In this document: piece by piece, positions 1-11,165 of the stretch | How the letters are laid out: the number at the start of each line of letters is the position of its first letter | Numbering within the stretch: position 1 is the stretch's first letter | Source of the DNA: Saccoglossus kowalevskii | Lineage: Eukaryota; Hemichordata; Enteropneusta; Harrimaniidae | Assembly (NCBI RefSeq): GCF_000003605.2 | Contig: NW_003113969.1 | Span: 77,609 to 100,759 of the forward strand | Reading direction: 5' to 3' | Length of the DNA: 23,151 nt | Made by a program: the position numbers and the translations under genes | Notes under the pieces: generated by a model | What the model saw: only the letters and a program-made list of their open reading frames with translations | Databases searched by the model: none | What the model was told of the DNA's origin: nothing

Positions 1-180
1 TCAGATTTTATTGAACAATTAATATCAGATAGAAATCCTTCTATCTCTCTAGTGTATGATTTATGTTAAAGATATACTACAATTTTGTATTTTGGAGAGA
101 TGTGGCAAAATAATAAATTTGTATGTTGTTCACACATAAACTCTCAGATTGTTTAATTATAATAAAGGTATGATAACGTG

Positions 181-420
181 CACTAATTTAATTAAAGCTG
201 CAAGCAGCATCTGTGGGGTTTCAATTATAAACAGTGAAACATGCAGCAAGTAGCATTCAGACACAGAAATCAAAATGGCTGCTGGTCATGTGATCACAGG
301 AAGTTATTGGCAGTTTGGTAGCTGCCAGTAAAGGAATGATATATCCCAAGTTTCAACCAAATCCATTGAGATTTCTGGAGTTTTCACAAAACCCAAGATG
401 GTAACCCAAAGGTTTGGTCA
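181..420. repeat. Probable dispersed repeat near the window start
   Basis: This stretch contains GCTGCAAGCAGC, AAAATGGCTGCTGGTCATGT, TTTCAACCAAATCCAT and AAGATGGTAAC. These resemble the AATGGC...CAAATCCAT motif order of the repeats at 8.5-9.6 and 11.2-12.2 kb. The boundaries are uncertain, and no gene reads through it. Confidence 0.35.
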
Positions 421-461
421 CGTGACTAACAGGAAGGTGTATGCTTCAGTTCAGACATACC

Positions 462-477
462 TATATATATATATATA
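462..477. repeat. TA microsatellite
   Basis: Eight TA dinucleotides followed by CCA. A similar TA run ending in CCA occurs at about 9730-9748. Confidence 0.9.
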
Positions 478-1476
478 CCATAGAAAATTCGGAAGTTTTT
501 GTGCAGCGGTTGCCGTGATGAACGTTATGGAAAAAAAGCGGAAGAAGGCAGATAGAGGAACTACTCCTACAAAAACAATAGAGCTTTCTCATTAGATTTT
601 CTACAAACTAATGTCCTATTAGTAGCTGATTGTATCAATTGTTTTAAAATGAATGACGGTTAAGTTCGGTTTTCAAGAAAACCAAGTTCATTCATAACAG
701 TATTTTTCAAAAACTCTTGGGATACATACCCTGCCAAAAATCACTATGAGCATTATTTCACTTGGATAGTACCGATTGCCAACATTTGGGGCCTGGCTCA
801 TGGTCTAAATTATACATTCGGATAAACAGTTGAATATATGTGAACAATACATTTCAGATGGATCTGGGCAAATTCTGCAGATTCAGTGATTGGATTACTT
901 GCAAGATGCTCAATGTAGAATTGTGATATAAGAATAACGTAAATGAATTTAACATAAATCGCGATAACGTTTGGATGGCTGGTCCTATGCGAAACATTAA
1001 ATGGAAGAAATGAAAACTATGGACTAGTTATCATTCTAAAGTAAATATGCCTAAAATGTTATGTTTCATCAAGATATAAGAGTGACAGATCAATTGTTTC
1101 TTTTCATAAACAATAATAAACATTTAATTATCACAACAAGATGGCGACTTTTCGTCAAAAATAGATATGCCGTTAAGTTGATTGGAATATATGATGTCAT
1201 AAATAAGTGAAGATAATCATAAAAACATATCCTTTGTATTATTGAAAGTATACGCCATGGACTAGGCAAAGTAAAACGTTACTGTAAAGAGCCACAATCA
1301 TCGTGTCCCACTTAAGTCACATATAACATATATATATACAATTCGGATGCCCAGTGTGGACGACTGTGGTGCATTATTCATTGACTATGTTGGGGAAAAT
1401 AAGCTAACTAGCTAAACCCGGTGAAGGTGGTACTGTAAAATAGTAATAATCAATCTGATATGTTCATCTTTTCTAG

Positions 1477-4400
1477 AACCCGCTCAAACTATTTCTGGAG
1501 GTTGCAGACTCCAACAAGATCCCGGTGTTTTTAATAGATACGCAAATATTACAGGCCATATCTGATTGTCAGGAGACAGGGCAACGCCTTGAAATGTGCA
1601 GTTGTTTCTACCATGCAGAGAATAACATCATCACTTTTGCCGTGTTAGAATTAGATTTAAAATATAAGGTATATGTATGATTCTTGATTTCAAAAATAGA
1701 TAGTGTTAATTTGGTTCTCCTATTCCACATAAGATTATTGAAGCCCTACATACATGAATAATGTTCAGCTTTATGTTCTTTGTAAATAAGATAAAACACA
1801 GAAACTAAAATACATTGCATTGATTGCGACCAATAAATGTACTGTTTACCCTTATCCTAATAATATACAAGAGAGACAAATATTGTATATTTAATATATA
1901 ACGTTCAAGTAGTCAAATCATTCAAAATACTCTCACATATTGCCATTAACGACTGTTGCATTATGTGTACGCAAATCCTGCAATAATTTTGATAGTGTAT
2001 TCAGTACATGTTAACTGATGCTGAGGAATTACAAGTATTTTTTTCCAAACTCAGTAGAACACTACACATTGAACTTACTAACGTGTTCAACGTCTTAATT
2101 TTAGCGATGAATTTAGTGTGTTAACAGTTTAAGATACTGAACTAATTCTCATTTTATTATAGGAAGCATTTTTTGATGAAATGAGACAAAAAGGTTTTAC
2201 AAGCATATCTATTACTGGTCCAGATTCTACACAGTCATCGGCGGTTACTCTGCACTATATATTTGCAAAATCCGGATTTGTTGTTCATCTAATATTTTTT
2301 TATGAGAGGATTGGTAACTTTTGGTGGCATGGCGCACTCACATTGGAGGACATACAAGCAGTTGGCATGGGAGAAAATGCAAAGGGGGTGGATCTATCAA
2401 AGTGTGTGACTGGACAGCATGCACAAGCCTTTGATAAGTATGTTATATTACATTTTCAAGGACATATAATAATATCATGTTGACATGCATTATGCGTTTT
2501 TATTCTTGGGGGTTTATTTTGTATATTTTATTGTTTATCTTGGATATTTATTTGTAAACACTATAAAATACTGCATAATTTCACACATAGCATAAACAAT
2601 AAAAAATGTTATGACACAAACGATCCTCAACATTCAACGCATTTACTCGTATTTCAACTCCCCGTAAACATGGAGATACAACATACGGAAATAACATTAA
2701 TAATAATAATATATATTCGAATAAACAGGTAATTCTTTGGCTTATCACAGGGATAGAGGGACTTTGGCCTAATGCATTAATGTGTATATTTATTAGGAAT
2801 CTAAGGCTTGTAGCCCTATTATTATGGTTCAAATTCACTTCTTCTTTTTCTGCCATATGAGAAACCCGCTGAACAGTATGGTCTCAAATTTTCTTTAATG
2901 ATAGGATGTTAACTGGTGCAGCAGACTTTTAGGAATTATGAATGGTCAACTGGTTTGACAGCCATATTGAATTGAAATTAGTGCAACTGGCAATTTGAAC
3001 CAGGGTTTAGGTGACCTTTTCCACAATGTTTTTTTCTCTAAACGTCTGAAAACCATTGAACACATTGATCTGAAATTTGTTTTTTCGCATCAATGCGTGA
3101 GCACATTAAAATTTGAAAAAACTAAACAGAAAGTTTTTATTGATGCCAAAAATGGCAAAAAAATAGTGTTTGTTTTGAGTGCTTTAACCAATCAACTTGA
3201 TATTTGGCATGTAGCATGTATGGCCGAATTGTATCAAATCAGTTTGATCAGTCATGTAGTTTCGCAGCCATCTTTAATTTTCGACACCAATGTTTGGTCA
3301 TTTCTTGATATTTTACATGTACCACATACAGTCAAAGAAAAACAAACAATTTGGTTTGACCACGTGATTAACAACAAAAACGAGATCTGTGATTAACAAC
3401 AAAAATGGCACAATTAATTTGCTTCATATGATTGCTACGACCTATCGGCTTGATATTTTGTACATAACATTTTATGGCTAATCCTTGTTACAAGAACAAA
3501 TAATAAATTTGATCAGTCGGTTTTGTTTAAATATAACAACTGAATGTAGTGATTGTTTATGGATGGCCCTGTACAACAGAAAACAGTATGTTACTTAAAC
3601 TTTATTGCATACACATTCACACGAACCTACTTGGATTACACGGATGCCGCTTGCAGCATTAATTCGTTGTTTGTTTGTTTGTTTGTTTGTTTGTTTGTTT
3701 TTTCAAAAAAAATACCAGCCCTTCTGATACAATTATTGTTTAACCTTTTATCGAAATAAAATGTATCAATGTTGTACACATCTTATTTTAACAGGATGGA
3801 TATTGTGTCCAGGAATGTAGATGGTGTGACGATAAACGTGCCAAGATTCCCACTGGTGCTTTTGAATCAAAAACAATACTCGAACTTTGTTGGTTGCAAC
3901 TATACCAGGGTTAAAGTGTTCCAGAAAAAGAATGGCGCTGATATGAGCAAAGTAGCAATAAATTTCAAGATTCGTGTTCGGACTCTGTTGCATGATACGA
4001 AGAAGGTACTTGATGGACTGGGAATTCGATTTTGGTTGAGCGCCGGCACCTTATTAGGTACATCATTAGTGATTGTTCTAGTTGGTTGGAGAGAAGCAGA
4101 ATTGAACATTTAGATAAATATATTTTTGTTGCTGTTTCTACCAGCAAGGATGACCCAATTAAGACTATATTCTTGATCATAAAGCTTGATATCATCATTT
4201 TAAGGTTACATATTTTTGATAATCTTATAGAAATTATATTAAGCTTTTGAAGAGATTGTCGTATCCAGTGGATCGCATGTCAACTGTTTGTTGTCGATCC
4301 TTAAAACGTAATCAAGCGTACAGCAGTAATCTGCATTTATATTTCTTTGGAATTATGTTGATTTAGACGATTTAATTATAACATTGTTGGCACTAACGAG

Positions 4401-7099
4401 AAATCACCTAAATAAACCAGGTAATACTCCCAGCCTCCCTTAAGATATCCCATAATAGAACACACTTCAAAAACACATTAAAGCATTACCTACTACAGAA
4501 TTAAACCTTTTACCTTATCAATATGTTTTTTACACATCAGATTTGTTATTTTCTTTTATTTCCTCCTTCTATAAGTTGTATATTACTATTCTTGGATGTC
4601 CTACCTACCTAACTCCAGTTTATTTGAATTATTCTAATCATTATTTAATCATTTAACCAGTTTTATTACCATAATATCATACAATAAGTTGGTTCTTGGA
4701 CTAGATTAGTTCAGACGAACTATTTTCCTTGGACCAAACCAGAAAATTTCAAACATCCTTTTTTTTCTTCATTCTCACATTGTTTGTTTTCTGTTGTTGT
4801 ATATTTTCTGGTTAAGTAAATCAAATCAAATCAAATCAAATCAATACAAACAACTACGCACAAGTATTTATTGTTGAATATAAGCTCTACCCCGGGTACG
4901 TGTGTCGTGGTGTTGGCGAAAAAAAGAAAAGGTTATCCAAGCTCTGCCTCCACCAGGTTTGTTCTTGTGGTTTTTACCCCGCTTGGGGTGATGTGTGAAC
5001 ATATACGCGTTTTTACACAGTAACCTATTTTGACACGTTATGCCATCTAATGTATGCAATACTTTTTTAATGTAATGTAATGCATGGTAACACCAGGTTT
5101 AATGGTACCAAATTAATAGTATATTATTTTCCCCAAATATGAATTTACAACAAGAACCGCACTTTAATGTATATTTATCTTGTCTTCTGGCAGGGTGGTT
5201 TCGAGAATGTGATACTATGCATTATTCACGAGATGTTGATATTGAAATATGGGCAAAAGACTACGACTCGAGAATAATACAGGCATTTCAGGATGCTGGA
5301 TTTTGTCTCATAACTAATAATGGAAAGGTAAAGGATTGTTTTCAATTGATCAGATTTTCATTTCATTTTTTATGCACGAAATCTTACCCGTAATTAGGAG
5401 ATTTTATTGTCGTCGTCGCTGTAGTCGTACTCGACTTAAACAACGGCCGTTTTAGATATATTACTTTCAAACTTTTACAATACCACAAGACATTTGTATT
5501 CAAACGTTTGTTAAACTTGGTTATGATGTTAACCAATATGAAATATAAATCATTTGTTCATAGAAATACAAATTAAAAGTTCCCATTCTATAATGGGCCT
5601 TGGGATTACTAGTGAATTCATGTTATTATTATTGCGGAGACCTACTTATGATTATTGTAATTACTTTTTAGCTTTTTACCACTGTTTTTCATTGATTTTA
5701 GTCAAAATCAATATTGAAACCAGCATTCAAGATACTTTATTTCCTTCTTGTTTTAACATTTATTTTAAAACAAAATTTCGCTTCTACATTACAATTAACA
5801 TATTAATCCCCTTTTAAAAATATTATAATCACTGTGCATTTTTTTTTTTTTTATTTCTCAAAGAACATTATATACTATTATATTTGAGTGTGTATGATAT
5901 GTTTGTTTACACTATTATCATAAACTGGTATAATTGTTCATGTTGAAATCATACACATTATAAATATATTTACACTAATTTCATGTATGTTTTGCAGCCC
6001 GAATTTGGTTTATCATTGGCTTTCAAACATGATGTGGGCCTCAAACTGGACGTGTTTTTGGATTATGAATCAAATGATTCCACATGGAATATGATGACGT
6101 ATGATAGCAAGGAAAATTACCAACAATTCAAGTATGGAAATTATATAAGTATATTATCATACTATATAAACTAATTTAGATATCATTTATAAAACGAGTG
6201 TAGTATTTTTCATATATTCCGATCTTTTCGGGATCCTATTTATCCTATGTATTCGTTTCGTAGATTTTTGTCATAATAAATACATGGCGATTGTAAACTC
6301 TGAGTGCTTAAAAAGAATTCTCAGCGTGTTCGGTATTCAGTTTACCGACGATGTACAGCTGCGGCTAAGCAATTTTGCTGATTTGGACGGAAATCAATAT
6401 ATTTAATGTTATATTTTTAGTGTCTTCAACATCAAAACGCACGTTGATGAGTGTATAAAGGAAACTATATTATTCACCATAGTCTAAACAGTTATTTGAA
6501 AAAATATTGAAAATCCTTGGAGATAACGCCCCAATTTTGAATGCATCGACCAATCAGATCATCAATAGCTCACTGGATATCGGGGTAAAAATATCCAATG
6601 GACTGTATCGCATGCATGATACATGGTATGAAGGATGATCACATATTTACAAACTTGTTTTTTTACAATTCAAACGGTATATGACAAAAATATACAGTTC
6701 AAATAAATATAAGTCGCATTCTTCTGTAGCGTGGGCAGAGGATCATAACTAATGTTTTTATATGCATTCAATAAAATATTTTTTTTTTTCAAATGATGTG
6801 TTTGAAAACACCAAAGCATTAAATAATTCACTTATACATTTTCTTTCAGGGTCACGCTACCTCGATTCACACTCTGTTGGACTGAATTTCTCGAAATGAA
6901 GTTAAGCGTTCCCTGCGAGAGCGAATTGTACATTGTAGAATCATATGGAAAACAATGGACTGAACGTGTGAAGACATGGGACCCGTTTAAAAGTCCACTG
7001 AACGTTGTGAAGGTGGGAGTATGGAGCAAAGCCGACTCAATGAAGTTTGGGAGACATCTATGGGAATGTTATTACCAATCATTGAATAAGTTGGCCTAA
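1477..7099 (+). CDS. FKTN: Fukutin (LicD-family ribitol-5-phosphate transferase), 5'-partial, six exons
   Basis: Exons: 1477-1668, 2163-2437, 3795-4057, 5194-5327, 5998-6131 and 6850-7099 (TAA). All five introns are GT-AG and all junction phases agree. About 415 residues are visible; the human protein has about 461. Segments matching fukutin include IPVFLID in exon 1, YERIGNFWWHG in exon 2, and a LicD core split over exons 3-4 (FWLSAGTLLG, then WFREC and SRDVDIEIW). Exon 5 carries LKLDVFLDY and exon 6 FTLCWTEF and VKTWDPFKSPLNVV. The DVD (visible residues 257-259) and the LDVF aspartate are the likely metal/nucleotide-binding acidic residues. Known role: a Golgi type II membrane enzyme that moves ribitol-5-phosphate from CDP-ribitol onto alpha-dystroglycan O-mannosyl glycan. 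The N-terminal transmembrane exon was not found in 1-1476, so the true start is upstream or unrecognised. Relative to the human C-terminus, about 15 extra residues follow the conserved final Trp region. Orthology is recalled from the family, not searched. Confidence 0.93.
3364..3405. repeat. 17 bp direct repeat
   Basis: GTGATTAACAACAAAAA occurs at 3364-3380 and again at 3389-3405, in FKTN intron 2. Confidence 0.9.
3666..3702. repeat. TTTG tetranucleotide microsatellite
   Basis: About eight consecutive GTTT units inside FKTN intron 2. Confidence 0.95.
4817..4844. repeat. AAATC pentanucleotide microsatellite
   Basis: Five tandem AAATC units inside FKTN intron 3. Confidence 0.95.
6284..6406 (+). 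pseudogene. EF-hand-like coding fragment inside FKTN intron 5
   Basis: A 40-codon frame starts at ATG 6284, reads MAIVNSECLKRILSVFGIQF and ends FADLDGNQYI before TAA. The block DLDGNQYI has the pattern of a canonical EF-hand calcium loop (DxDGNxYI), preceded by a helix-like stretch as expected. After the stop the same frame continues (SVFNIKTHVDECIKETILF) to TAA near 6486. A second open stretch, 6492-6638, reads LFEKILKILGDNAPILNAS in another frame. Broken frames suggest a decayed gene copy or small unrecognised exons of a nested gene. It is not needed for FKTN, whose exons 5 and 6 join in phase across it. Too short for a firm family call. Confidence 0.3.
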
Positions 7100-8508
7100 A
7101 CCTATTTCTCCTTGCAGAGACTATGGGTATTTTATCACTAAACTAGGTAGTCGCCAGGGAACGTCCCACTAGTTGCGGCTCTCTGTAGCCCCCTAGGTCA
7201 GGTCATAAGTTCAAAGACTCTGCAAGGGAGAGTGCCTACATTCTTTATATATAAATTTGCTGCAGTTATCAATCGTTATTACCACAGATTCATATTACCC
7301 GTAGACATGGCAACTACAAATCTGAACAGAGTTTAAGTTGAATATGGTGTCTCAAACATTCAGTTTTATTGGCCCACATCTTACATATACTGGTGACCTT
7401 ATGAGTTCAATTTGATACACCTCCACACTGTACGTATCGCCGTGTCGGTTGTATTTGTCATGACCAATTTTAATTGTTTCGGTTACAACTGGGCGGTTGA
7501 TAAGAATTCCTTCTGAAGCCTATGGCCATAATTTTTGACAAATTTGGTCATAAATTGCATGACAATGTTAATTAGTTTATTATGTTTATTATGTGTTAGA
7601 GTAAAGATTTATGAGAAACGTGTCCTAATTTCTTGAAAATTGCTGTTTTTAGAACAATTCCATAGATTACAAAGTAAAAGAAAAATTGCATTTTTTTTAC
7701 ACTTTTTAAAACCCAGATTTTTTAAATAATTCAGAACAAAAAGTACTCCATCATTAACATTGTATGATTTTTTTCAGCCAGGCTAGATTTTGAGATATTG
7801 CATAATATCTCTGCCATAGGAACCTGTGGTAAAAGTGTTATAATAGTGTCAAAATGGCCACTTTTCACTAAAATACAACCATCAATATCGCGAAAAAATG
7901 GCTGGTGACCCCCAACTTTTTTTAAGTCAATATCCTTATATTGCCTTGGAGTACAGTTTATTGCAAAATGAATAAATTCTGGGTTTTTTAATTTATGAGT
8001 AGGCTTCTACCTTAAACGCTAATCAGGTCTTTTCTGTAAAAATTCTCTTGATTTGCTCACTCTGGAAGTTAACAGCCTCCAAAATACTTGTTATAAACTT
8101 ACAGTCCCAAGCATTCATTGGTCATTTTTTTCAACTCACTCGAATATTACAAAAGCAGTCACAAACCATAAATGTACACCACAATGTTGGCAAGTTTGAA
8201 GACTGTCAGTATGAAGGAAACCTATAGCTCTATACCAACAGTACATCGTGCATGAATTCTCAAGACATTAAAAACAATTCAGTGTAAATTTTTCACAGGG
8301 TACTTTGAAGCTACCGGACTAGTGCCTATAAACTCACCAAGGCTGTTAAATTATTTGATTTGAAAGAGGAATGTAGAGCCACATTTGAAAAGTTGATAAA
8401 ATGTCTGACTTATGCAAAAAGTATGTATGTATTGACATATGACACTGATACTGACATATGACACTGACGTAGGTGTTGGGAGCTGTATAATACACATCAA
8501 CTAAGCTA
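7100..8508. other. FKTN 3' flank / 3' UTR, no further gene
   Basis: Follows the FKTN stop. An AATAAA hexamer occurs near 7969, about 870 nt after the stop; I cannot confirm use. A weak relative of the AATGGCCACC repeat lies at about 7853-7910. The rest is AT-rich and unremarkable. Confidence 0.5.
8432..8468. repeat. Short tandem duplication
   Basis: TGACATATGACACTGA occurs twice in a row with a period of about 18 bp. Confidence 0.9.
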
Positions 8509-9164
8509 GAAAAAAACAAGCCATGCATGGGACAGTCACTGTTTGTTATCACTTTTAAAATATATAGTTGTATTTATAGTAATATAGTTGGAACATAAAC
8601 ATGTGAGAGATATGGATCCAGAAGCTGATGTTTGATAAAATTAAAATGATTGACATTCAGTCTTGTATCTGATCAGCAAATAAGTACTAGTCCATATTGA
8701 GAGATATTGCTCTTGAACAAAATAAAATAGCCACCAATCAGCCATTTTGAATGCGAATGACGTGCAGCAACGACTAATAATGTCTAATGTGTGTACCAAG
8801 TTTGAACAAAATCTATCTGTAAACGGCCCGTTCTGGAATGTCAGAAATGCTTGATTTCAATGATTTTTCAGCACAAAAATGGCCACCATTCGGGCTTTTT
8901 GAATTGCATTTAAACCAATAAATGTATATCTATGACATGATGTATAATGAATATATGAAATTTGAACATAATCAGTCAAAGCACATTCATTAAAACAAAA
9001 TGGCCACCAGTCAGCCTTTTTGAATTCGATCTAAAAAAACAAAATGACGTGCATCATGGTCTCATAATGTCCAATGTTTGAACAAAATCCATCTGTAAAC
9101 AGAAATCCGGTTCAGGAATGCCAGAAATGCTTGATTTTGATAATTTTTCAGTGCAATTTGGCTA

Positions 9165-9372
9165 CTGTGGAATACTTTATTTTAGCTGGAATTAATTTTC
9201 GCTGAAAAGGCTTTTTGGGCGTTTTGTATGGAATTTATTTTCACTGATTTTTGTTGAGTTTAATCTGAAATATAGGAAAAAAAGGATATTCGCTGGATTT
9301 TATTTTCACGGAATCATCCTTTCAGCGAAAATATCGAAAATAAATTCCAAGCGAAAATAAAGTATTCTACAG
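9165..9372. mobile_element. 208 bp MITE with terminal inverted repeats and TA target duplication
   Basis: The left end CTGTGGAATACTTTATTTT matches the reverse complement of the right end CTGTAGAATACTTTATTTT. The match extends inward through GGAATT and TTTCGCTGAAA with small gaps. TA flanks both ends (9163-9164 and 9373-9374), the target duplication expected of Tc1/mariner-type elements. There is no internal ORF, so it is nonautonomous. It is inserted in repeat copy 1; copy 2 lacks it at the matching place (near 11955-11985). Confidence 0.85.
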
Positions 9373-9480
9373 TATCTTGAACCAGATCAAGAAACAAATA
9401 TATGTATAATATTATGTATGATGTATGTGTGAAATTTGAATGTATTTTGGTCAGGTATGTCTAAGATATACCAGTAGGTC

Positions 9481-9483
<3 letters not shown>

Positions 9484-9521
<38 letters not shown>

Positions 9522-9524
9522 GCA
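9484..9524. repeat. CA microsatellite at the right end of repeat copy 1
   Basis: About 17 CA dinucleotides followed by GCACGCACAG. The paralogous repeat copy has a non-repetitive GCATGCATGCACGG here, so the tract expanded after the copies separated. Confidence 0.9.
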
Positions 9525-9728
9525 CAGAGTTTTCTGACTGCGCCCAAATGGAGACTAATAACAAAGCACAAATCAATTATTTAAAATTTAATAACATAAA
9601 GATACTCGTGACAATTATTCAAAATTCAATAAGAAAAGGAGTAAATTATGAAAACGCCGACATTTAAAATCATATTACACTGGCCTCTTAAAGTAAAGAC
9701 ACTGGTACTCTACATGGTGTTAAAATAA

Positions 9729-9748
9729 ATATATATATATATATATAC
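9729..9748. repeat. TA microsatellite
   Basis: About ten TA dinucleotides followed by CCACC in the interval between FKTN and CRIPT. Confidence 0.9.
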
Positions 9749-10599
9749 CACCCCAATGCCACCCATTCTAAGATGGAATAATGGAACATGCAGGACTTTT
9801 TTTGTATTCTTGACATTGCTTTTTCATTTATTTACTGTCAACACCATATTTTTTATGAACACAAAAACAGCAACATTGCCAGCCGAGTTGCTGACTGGTT
9901 TGCAATGGGCATCTAAAGATCATTAGAACTAGTTAGTTCAAACCATTTTTACAAGGGCGCGCCAATCGGCTTAATGACACAAAAGCAACTGTGTCTTGAT
10001 GTGTCAGTACAAACATATTGTTTGGATAACTTTGCCATTTATTATATAGAAATTGATATGTTTGAATAAAAAAAATTAAAACACAATTGCATCTTGATGA
10101 TCTATTTTATTTTCAATGTGTTTGAGTCTATAAGCTTCAGGTCTCAATTTGTTTTAAAGGTCAGACAGTAATCAGCAACTTTGTTTTGGTGTCCAGAAAA
10201 ATATGGTGGTGACAATATGTATATATATTAAACATGATTAATCAAGAATGGTGACAGTTTGAGGGGTGATGGTCTTCACAGGGATGACATGTGACATATA
10301 CAATGAGTGTAGTGTAGACGTTGCTTATTTCCACAAAATTTGATTTTACTGCAAAACCACCACCTGCTTTGAGAATTCAATCATTGATTCGGCACCAAAT
10401 AAAATTCATCATCATATTTGCAAACAGTTTTGGACTACAAGACAACATAGTGTCAGTTGGCCATTTGAAATAGAATCTCAGAAAAAAAATCAACTATAAT
10501 CTTTGTGAAACAATACATTGCCTCTGTGCTGAGTTTGAATAAACTTAGTAATTGCATTCTTAAGTTATAAGCAAAAATTGTAAAAGATAAGTATTTTTT

Positions 10600-10840
10600 T
10601 TAGATGCACAGTCGCCAGTCAGCCAATTTCGATAAAATACAGAAAAACTGGAAGTGCCACAGTCCCCCCCTACAGGTCTCACCAATATACCAACACAATC
10701 GGTCATTGGAACTCAACATGTAGGTTTGTATCCCATTTTTTTATCAAATTTGGCCACCAGTCGGCCATTTTAAATCTGATCTGGGACAAAAATCAAGGGC
10801 ATATTTATACCATTATATGTCAACTATGTAAAAGGTTAGA
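10600..10840 (+). repeat. Diverged partial relative of the AATGGCCACC repeat
   Basis: Segments CGCCAGTCAGCCAATTT (about 10612) and TTTGGCCACCAGTCGGCCA (about 10749) followed by TTTAAATCTGATCTG resemble the core of the two larger copies. The surrounding sequence is too diverged for confident ends. A weaker relative lies around 7853-7910. Confidence 0.4.
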
Positions 10841-11165
10841 GAAACATTTAACAATATATCCCTCCCGGTAAACCACAGAGAAAATGCAATTGACTGATGG
10901 AATCAAATCCATACAAACTGTATGCCTCTATACAATGCTGAAGTGGAGTGACCACCTTAATGAACAGTTCTATTGCTATTCTTGTAGAGAATCCCCTTCA
11001 AAGATCATGTTTTTACAGTGTAATGTTTCAGAACCAAAGTCTTGTAACTGTAAACTTAACACTTCTGTAAAAACCATACAATTTTCTTAGTCCCTTCAAG
11101 TGTTCTATTTGGACAGGCTTCACAGTACATTTGTATTTTAAATTACAGTAAAACTAAAGCAGTTA

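Larger units (their letters stand above)
1..1476. other. No gene recognised (upstream or intron of FKTN)
   Basis: AT-rich sequence with the repeat at 181-420 and a TA microsatellite. I looked for a hydrophobic N-terminal FKTN exon on the plus strand and found none. The 65-codon ORF at 398-595 overlaps the repeat and microsatellite and is probably chance. Confidence 0.6.
8509..9568 (+). repeat. Dispersed repeat copy 1 (about 0.85 kb without its insert)
   Basis: This aligns by eye over its whole length, in direct orientation, with 11241-12160. Shared landmarks in order are AAACAAGCCAT, a GTTATC stretch, TTTATAGTAATATAG, AAAATGATTGACATT, GCCATTTTGAAT, GAACAAAATC, AGAAATGCTTGAT, ATGATGTATGTGTGAA and GACTAATAA. 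Internally it contains two tandem units, each with two AATGGCCACC cores. A MITE interrupts the second unit, and a CA microsatellite occupies the right end. No coding capacity was seen, so it is probably a nonautonomous element. Confidence 0.75.
9569..11165. other. Convergent intergenic interval between FKTN and CRIPT
   Basis: Contains the TA microsatellite at 9729 and the diverged repeat at 10600-10840. It should include the CRIPT 3' UTR on the minus strand, starting at 11165. No credible poly(A) signal was fixed. The ORF at 10884-11090 (plus) is antisense to that UTR and looks like chance. Confidence 0.5.

Noticed and set aside
2995..3396. 133-codon ORF in FKTN intron 2
   Set aside because: It starts at TTG, lies in repeat-like sequence with a 17 bp duplication at its end, and FKTN exons 2 and 3 join in phase without it.
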